Positions 17,801-26,800 of a stretch of 43,310 nt of DNA are shown here, piece after piece. Both the position numbers and the translations under genes were made by a program. The DNA is from Blautia sp. (lineage in GTDB: Bacteria > Bacillota > Clostridia > Lachnospirales > Lachnospiraceae), in NCBI GenBank assembly GCA_017459635.1, contig JAFUCO010000078.1:1-43310 (forward strand), given 5' to 3'. Each line of letters opens with the position of its first letter. The first letter of the stretch is position 1. The notes under the pieces were generated by a model, which saw only the letters and a list, made by a program, of their open reading frames with translations, was not told where the DNA came from and did not search any database.

Positions 17801-20800
17801 GGTGGGACAGGCGGAATCGGTGGAAACGGCCAGCCGCCTCCGCCGCCTCCGCCGCCTCCGCCGCCGTCACCGTCGCCGTCGTGATCCTTTTTATCATCCT
17901 TATTATCGTCGTCCTTCTTATCCTTCTTACCGATATTTGTGATCACGTGCCCTGCCACTGTTGTCGTATAGTCTTTGACATTCTCCTGACTAACCGAATA
18001 TTCGACAGCCTTACCATTTTTGTATTTATCCAGATTCGTGAACATGAACGTCCAGCTGTTTCCGGAGCCGCGGACCGTCTTGGTCTCTTTTTTGGTACCG
18101 TCCGCATTCAGGGTAACCTTGACACTGCCGGGCTTATGCGCGTCATTGTCAATCCAGGTAATCGTTCCGATAAACGTTGTTTTTTCGACATCATGGGAGT
18201 ATTTCACCGTATAATCGACGGTATCAGCTCCATCAGCTCCCGGCTGATCTTTCTTTGTGACGGTAACCGTATATCCGTCAGCATCACTTCCGCTCACACT
18301 GTAATTCTCTATTTTACCATCCCTGACGGCCGGCTGAGGATCAAAACTGAAGGACCAGTTGTTGTACGAATGCGCATATGCAGTGTCCACTACCTGCTCC
18401 CCGTATTTTAATGAAATACGGACAGACACCGGTTTCTTTCCATCCTGGTTATTACCGTCTTCAAACGTTACCTTGCCTTTCACTGCCAGTGTCCTGGGTG
18501 TATGCTTCAGGGTAATAGTATATCCGTTCGCCTGGTCTCCGGAAACCGCAGCACTGTAGGTGGCAGCTCCATCCTGCCCGGTGATCACATCTGTGGCAGC
18601 CGCTTCCACAGTATATTGCCTGTCATCTCCATTAGCGTTTTTGAGCAGCAGTTCCCTGAATTCGCCTTCCCAGTCATTCAGAAGATCAGCATCATTCGGA
18701 CCCTTCGCTTTCAGTGTGATCGTTCTGCCGGTATTTACACCATCCGCCAGAAGTTTTACCGTTACCGATTCTGGCTGGATCCGGTCTTTATTATTGACGT
18801 CATCAAATACTGCTTTCACCTTTACAGACGTTTTTTCGCCTTCCTTATAGGTTAGTCTGGCACTATACAGAATCGTTCCGTTCGATAGTACGTTTGAACT
18901 GTAGGATACCGTAAATTCTCCATCCTTTTGTCCATCATTATCCTGATACCTGCAGTTAATCGAGCCGCCTTCTTCAATCTCAGCACTATTGTTTGCCGGA
19001 TCCAGGACACGTACCCGGAAATTATTCGGATCCTCCGGCATCTGCAGTTCCATGGACAACCGGTTGTTTTCTGCCTGATCTGCACTTACCTCCTTCTGTT
19101 TCTGAGTAACCCACTTGCCTTCTTCAAAATGCTGCAGTGCAAGGGTTACCGGCTTCATGTTATCCGGATTCAATCCTGAATCTTTCATATCCCAGTCAAG
19201 ATTTGCTTCCGGCCGGAGACACCTTCTAAAGGAAATAACGATATGATCAAGATCAAAATACTCCTCGTTATTTACTACGCTCCAGGCATACGAGTAGTCT
19301 ACCATATAGTTTCTCCTGGCCGGTTCTTCTCCGTCCTGCGCATCATAGGTCAGGATCGTTTCCGGTTCAATAAGCTCTTTTTTGCCATTCACCGGAATAA
19401 TACAGCCTATTCGGTACTGTTCCATTATGTTTTTCCCCGGATCATGCTCTACCCGGTCGAATGTATATTTCCAATGGTTTCCTGCATTGAGCGTATAGGT
19501 TTCCACTGTCTGCCAGCCGTCTTCTATATCACGCTGCAGGACGACTTCCACCCCGTCCGGGAAATTCTGTCCCAGATTAAAATCAGATTCAATATTTACG
19601 GTGAAACTTCTGCCGCGGGGCTGCGGGTTTTTGTTCGCGATGTTTGTTACGCTGCCCTTCACTGTATAATCCGCATTATTATACCAGATCGTATAACGGT
19701 AAGTTCCATATGCCAATACCTCGGCAAACACTTGAAGCGGTTTCATCATTTTATTAGCACCGTAAAAAGGCAGATAATTCATGTCATCCTTATTCTCCTT
19801 TTTCTTCAGGAGAATTTTCTGCGGAACAGTTTTAGGATATCTGAATACGGCATACTGGTTACCCGTAAACTCATCATCTGTCGTATCATAGACAATATCT
19901 CCGTAACTGTTCAATTCCCGTATGCGAAACTCCGTGTTTTCATCCGGGTCTAATGAAATGGTGGCTATTTCCTTTGGCAGCCGCAGACTTTCCAGACTGC
20001 TGTAAAAGGCTTTTTCCACAATCGTTTCCCATTCGCCCATCCCGGTTCGTTTCTGGAGAATTACTGATGCATTGACCGGTATTTCAAGCCCCCAGTCCAT
20101 CGACACGATAAATGTGCGTTTTATATCCTGGTAATCGTTTTCTATAGCCGTTTGTCCGTCAGCCTCCGTATAGGCAGCCTTATAATAGACGTCATAGACA
20201 TCTTTATATGCCAGGATACAATCGTTGCCGTTATCCTGCACCAGTTCATCTTCTTTATCCAGTTCTCTGATACGGTATACGAAATTGTCATCCGGATGCT
20301 CTTTCACTTCAAATTCAGATTTCCATTCCCCGTTTTCATCAGGCTTTATTTCTCTTGTTTCTAATTCTTCCCAGTTTCCTCCTTCTTCTTTTCGGCGCTG
20401 CAGCCGTACCTTAACGCTTTCAGGGCTGTAATCCTTCCCTTCCGGAAATGATTTGAACCTTATTTCCACAGGGAATTTCTTTTTTTTCACTTTGTCAATG
20501 AGCGTATCTCCGTTTGTAATGACAGTTTTATTGCCGTCCACCTTCGTTGTAACAGTAGTGAAGGTAACGTATTTCTCTTCTGCCTCCTCTTCCTTGTGCA
20601 AACGGAATGTGGCATTTGCGTCACCATAGTCCGGGCGTACAACCTCTCCGTTTTCATTCAGTTCCCGAATCCGGTACTTATCCTTTGTGGACGATACAAC
20701 GATTTCCTTAAACTCCTTTTCCCAATTGTCATCCGCTGTCAATGTAACTTCTGTCCATGGAAGGGTTGACCATCCCTTTCCGTAGTACTGCGAATTCTTA

Positions 20801-23800
20801 TTCTGGGTTCTTATCTGAATGACTGCCTTGATCTGATCCGGTTTTTCCTCATCCTTCACATCATCAAACCAGTCTATCTTCACGGAGAAGGTACGTACCA
20901 TCTCAAAAGAAGAGAGATCTGCATAGAAGCATATCTGGTTGACACCCTCATATTTTTCAGTACGATAAATCAGCCTGTCTACCTTCAGATCAATGTTTTC
21001 ACTATGTTTAAAATAGTAATCCGACTTATTTGCGCCTTGTGTTTCGTCCAGATAATTGCCGTTTTTATCAGCCAGACGTATGCGATATTCCGCTTCTTCT
21101 CCATCTTTCTCCCTGATTTTCGTTTTGAAATCCTGCTTGATATCGTTTTCGCCATCGAAGGACAGCGTCTCCACTTCCTCCCATCCGTTTTCCGTCTGAC
21201 GCTCCAGCTTTACAGTTGCACTTATATGTGCCTTATCCGGATTGACCGGCAGTCCATCCATCCTCGGTACGTAATGTATCGCTGTGCACAGATCTGCGGT
21301 GATCTCTCCTTCACTGTTATGGATGACTGTTTTATTCCCTTCCGCCTCGTAATCGACTTTCGTATAGGTAATATACTTTCCTTTGCGGTTATTATATTCT
21401 GCAGGGTTCTTTTGGTCCGCGTATTCTGCGTCCTGCATGTCATACACCTTCCGCTGCAGCCAGTTATTCTCCCGTACACGCCACTGCACGCTTTCCGTGG
21501 TATCTTCCGGGCCAAAAGTGCATTTCCAGTCGCATTCTTCATCCAGCACAGTACCTTTTACATATTCCCACGTAATTCCATCACTGCTCTTTTCTACATC
21601 AATAGTGATGCCCTCTGCCGGTCTGTTCTCCTCTGTGGTGCCTTCGCCAAACGCGATCTCCACGGATAAGGAGATCTGCAGTGCTTCATACTTATCTTCA
21701 ATGATCGTATGACCGTCATTGTCTTTGGAATCGTCCTCGACATAAGTAACTCTGCAGTGAAGATCATAGGTCTCACGATACATAAATACGCCGGTTTCAT
21801 TGTTCTCAATGACCTTGCCGTCCTTGTCGATTTCCCTGATCCGATAACTGTAATCCTTTCCGTCATCTCTTTCCAGCCATTCAAACGTTGTGTTCCAGCT
21901 GTTTTCATCACTCAGCTCTTTGGTCTGCGCTGCGGTCCATGCATCAGATTCGCCATCCTTATACTGCAGCTGCACCTGAACGCTGTCCGGCCTGTAGTCA
22001 TCCTCGCCGCTGAATATCTTTTCGACGGAAAACTCCTTCTTTTCGCCGGCCGGCTCCGCGGTAACAACCGTTGTTCCGGCGTTACCTCCTGGATAAGTTA
22101 ATTCATAATGGAACTGAGCGTTGACCTGCTCTTTTTTCCCGTCCACTTCCATCTCAAAAGAAGCGAAAGTATCGTCTTCAATGACAGCGCCTTCGTTTTC
22201 TCCTGCCTGAAGCAGACGGATCCTGTATTCCTCATCCGGATCCTTTGTAATTGTCTCTCCGAAATCTCCCTTCCAGGCGTGTCCGGCAGCGCCATCCAGA
22301 GTTATGGTTTCTACTTCCTTCCAGTCATTATCACCGGAGCCCTTACTCTGCAGCCGGGCTTTTACACTTTCCGGCGCGGAACCGATCCCGCTCCAGTCTG
22401 CCCTGACGGAGAATTCTTGCCTTATCTCAGGATCCCGGTGAATAATATCTGTGTGACGGCCATCCGTCTCATAAACAACACTGCGAAATGCTACTTTATA
22501 CTCAGGTCCGTCCTCATAATCATATGGGTAGATGGGATAATCCGGATCATCAGCATTATATTCTTCATCTGCTTCACCGGCTATTAATTCATTATCATCG
22601 ATACCGGCAACTATTCTTATACGATATTTCGACTTGTCATCCGCATCAGCAACAAAGGAAAACTTTTTTTCCCAATGGTCATCTTCATCAATATCAATTT
22701 TCTCAACCGTCTCCCATCCGTTTCCATCCGTATATTTCTGCAGTGCTGCAATAACTTCAGTTGGTATCAATTCATCCGGAAGAACATCCTCCCAGACAAG
22801 TCTGGCAAAAAACTCATCTTCATCAGCCTCATCATACTCGGTATTGGTGATGATGGTAGAGCCTGCATCAATACCACTGAAATCCACCAGGTAGCTTGCC
22901 TTATAGTCAGCAACTACTTCATCGCCGTCTTCCATCTCCATAAAGGAAGCAATCTTGCCATCTTCTACGACGTCGTCTTCGCTATCCAGTTCGCGCACAC
23001 GGTATTGGCCGACATTCTTATCGGTTTCCACCCTGAACACATAGTGCCAGTTGTCTCCGTTGGTCCCGGTAAGCTTATGGCTGTCTACAGCCTTCCAGGG
23101 CTGGTCTTCGGCACTCCGGTGCTGCAATTGTATCCTTATGTATTCCGGTTTTCCGTCAGAATCGTCAGTCCACACCTTATCGACAGGGAAGTTCAATGTC
23201 ACTTTCTGTTCTCCGAGTAAAACGATGATCTTATTGCCGCTCTCGTCATATACCGATTTTTTGTAAGTCACATCAGACTCAGAAGGATCGTTATCCGGAA
23301 CCGGATGTTCCAGGCCAAAGCTCGCCTGTTTGTCATTGTCACTTTTGTCAGGATCATCGGCATCTCCATCGTCGTAAATCAGTTCTCCCTTTCCATTCTT
23401 CAGGCGGATACGATATTCATCTTCACTGTCTTCACTATCCTCACCGTCTTTTGGAGGAGCGAACTTGCGGGTACGCCTCAGATCAGCGTTTATATTCCGG
23501 GTCACCTCAGGGAAAACAGCCTTCCACCCTGTGTCTTCGCTCACCGTGCCCGAGCCGGCAGTCTCCCACTGGTTCGTATCCCTGTTATACCGCTGCAGTT
23601 CCGCCTCGATGAAATCGGGTTTTTCTGTCACGGTCTCATCCCAGGCGACCTCCAGAACATAGGGAGCCTCCTTAAGGGTGGTTGTAATCTCAGTGGTTCC
23701 GGCGTTCTCTTCATAATACACATCATAATGCACCCGGCCCTTGAAGCGCATCGTATTGTCGCCATCACCGGCCTCACTGGCAAAGCTTTCCCCTTCCTCG

Positions 23801-26800
23801 ACCGCGGCGCCGTCTGCGTCCAGGAGAACGATGCGGTAACTGCCCTCTTCTTCGATGACCTCCCTGAATTCTCCTTTCCAGCTGTTGATCGCCGCGAGGG
23901 TAATATCCTCCTGCCCTTTTACTTTTTCCCAGGCCTGTCCGTCTGTGCTTCTATGCTGCAGCTGAACGGTAACAGACTCAGGTATTTCGTCAGCATCGTA
24001 GCCATCCCATGTTTTTCTCACGGAAAAATTCATCAGCACCTCAGGATCGCCAAGGGTAACGGTAGTATCACCCCCAACATAGTCATAGCTGATCGACTGA
24101 TAGGTCACATAAATTCTGGCTTTGCTTCCATTGTCTTCGCCTAAAGGCCTGTCTATGATATATTTTGCGCCAACTTCATCGATCGGCTGGTCTCCCCTGC
24201 CTCCATTGTATATCCGGAAACGATACAGGCTGTTGTCCTGCAAAGCCGGAACTGCCGGGAAAACGGCCTTCCAGTTGCTGCTGGCTTTCAGTACATATTT
24301 ATCGCCGACCCTGTCCCACTTTCCCGTTGTGCTGTTGTAGCGCTGTAAAGCAGCCTGGATATACGAAGGTTTGTCGGTCACATTATCGGCCCACGCTACC
24401 TCAAGGGTTGGGTTGACAGTCGTCAGTTTGTTGGTGATGACAGTATGCAGCGGGTTTTCCTCGCTGACAGCATAGCTGACTTCATATTCAGCTTTAAAGA
24501 GTTTTCCGCCGCTCACCACATTAAAGACAGCTTTCACAGCCGCCGCATCACCCGGCTCAACATTATTCTCATCTGCGTCCTTTTCGACAACGCGATACGG
24601 GATGATCGTATCCTCGGCCTTCTGTGTTATAGGCTCAAAGCTTCCTGTCCAGCTTCGGGAATCCAGATCGATCTCGCTGCCCTCCTTATCTTTCCAGGAC
24701 TCCATTGACTCCGAATGCGTCTGCAGCCCCAGCAGAAGCGGCTCATGCTTTATCTCAAGGCCGCGGTCATCCCAGACCACTTCAGCGGTATAGGTTCTCT
24801 CAAGCACGTACACGACAGAGACTGTCGTATTATCATCAGGCATTATAAAGCTGATGGTATTATCCGCAAATTGATGATCAACTTCATTTATTTCAAAGGC
24901 AGAGCTTTCGGGAAGATCCCTGCTGACTTTGACAGAATCTATAAGGTAACCATCGAACGGCTCAGCCTTTACAATTACCTCCTCGCCTTCCTTTGCCGTT
25001 TCTTTATCGCAGGTCAGGCGGCCGAAATCGCCTTCTTCAAGGGTTATGATATAGTCATCGGGACCATTCCGTAATGGTCTGCTGTTGGTAATGATGGTCT
25101 GATCGCCTCTATAGCCGCCACTATAGGAGTAAGAAACTGTCCCGAAGGTCTGAACCATATAATCTCCTGTTTTCGGGTCAGTCTTCGCAATTTTCCACGA
25201 AGCTGCATTGTTCTTATAGGAGGAATCGTCCTGATCATTTGCCTTATCATATATAACAGCATCCGTGTAGTTCAGCTCGCGGATCCTGTACTCTCCTAAT
25301 GGCTCACCCACAAACGAAAATTCTGTGCTCCAGTTATCTTCCTCCCTCAGGAAAGCTTCCTGGCCGGCATCCTCCCAGACAGTTCCGTCTGCGCTGTACT
25401 GAACTACAACAGGAACCATCGCGGGCCGGTTTTCACGATCAACATCATCTCCCCAGCGAATCTGGACCGAAAGTTTTTTTAATGCCTTAATCTCTGCTTC
25501 TTCTTCGGCACCTTCTTCAGAATCTTCTTCCGGAGCAGGGGCAAAAAAGGCTGTCACTGTCGTTCGGCCGGGCTTCATGATAAACGTATATTCGTTACTT
25601 TCATCAGGGTCGAAGTACGTCTTGTCCGTGAACCCGTTTTCGGCTGCTCTCCGGGTGTACAGTTCATCAAGCACATATCCTTCTGCCGGGTTCACTATGG
25701 CCGTTACAGTATCACCTATGCAGGCTTTATCTGCTTCTTCACCGTTCACAAGCAGGGTAATACTGCCCTGCGTGCTGTCATAGTCTGTGAGCAGCCTGTA
25801 CCGGTTTTTCTGAGTATAAACATGGATGGTCACATCACCGGGAGGGTCAAGGGTAAACTGATATCCCATACGATCTTCTTCCGGGGTAATCTCCTGCCCG
25901 TTATTTGACTGCCAGGTTACTCCCGAAACACTGTATCCTGCCTCTGTATAAGGCGTGAACCAGATGGTATCATTCTTTCTGGCCTTATCAGTCTCTTCAC
26001 CATTTACAAGCACCAGGATCCTGCCAAGGCCCTCAGCCTCTGCAGCCTTGATATCATAGTATTCTTTTATGGCAAACGAAACAGCTGTTCCGCTGCTGCC
26101 TGTGAGATCATTGCCTGCCGGTACTTCCACCTGGTTATTATTTTCGTCCACCCAGCCGGTAAATGTATATCCGTCTTTTTCCGGGGCTTCAGGTACAGTG
26201 ACCGGTGTGCCGTAAATTCCCTCAACGACAGTGACCCCGCTTCCATCACCGGCATCAAAGGACAGCTGATAACTGTCAGGAATCCACGAAGCCTTGACTG
26301 ACAGATCCTCTGCAGGCATTGTCTCCGGCAGAGCAGGCACCCAGCCTGCGAATGTATAATGCTCCTTCTTCGGTTCCTCAGGTGCTGCCACCGCAGTGCC
26401 GTACTCCTGCGTGATCGGTGAAACCTCGCTTCCTCCGGCACTGTCAAAGGAGATCGTGTACGGATTTACCGTCCATTTTGCTGTCAGAGTCTTTTCTTCT
26501 GCTGCATAATAGGGGAATTCTGCCCTTACATCGCCATCATACCATCCGTCAAACGTATGTCCGGTCTTTGTTGTGACCGGTTCTGTGTCGATCGTTGCGC
26601 CTTCTTCTATCATTACAGGCGCCACGGCGGTGCCGCCGTTCGAGTCAAAGGTGACCGCAAATTCCGGCGTGTCGATATAATACGCTGTCATGGTCAGGCA
26701 GCTGTCCTGTACCAGAGACCAGTCATTAAACACAAAGTACCCGCCCGGTGTATACAGAGTGTCACCTTCTCCGATCCTCCAGCCGGCGAAGGCCTTGTGT

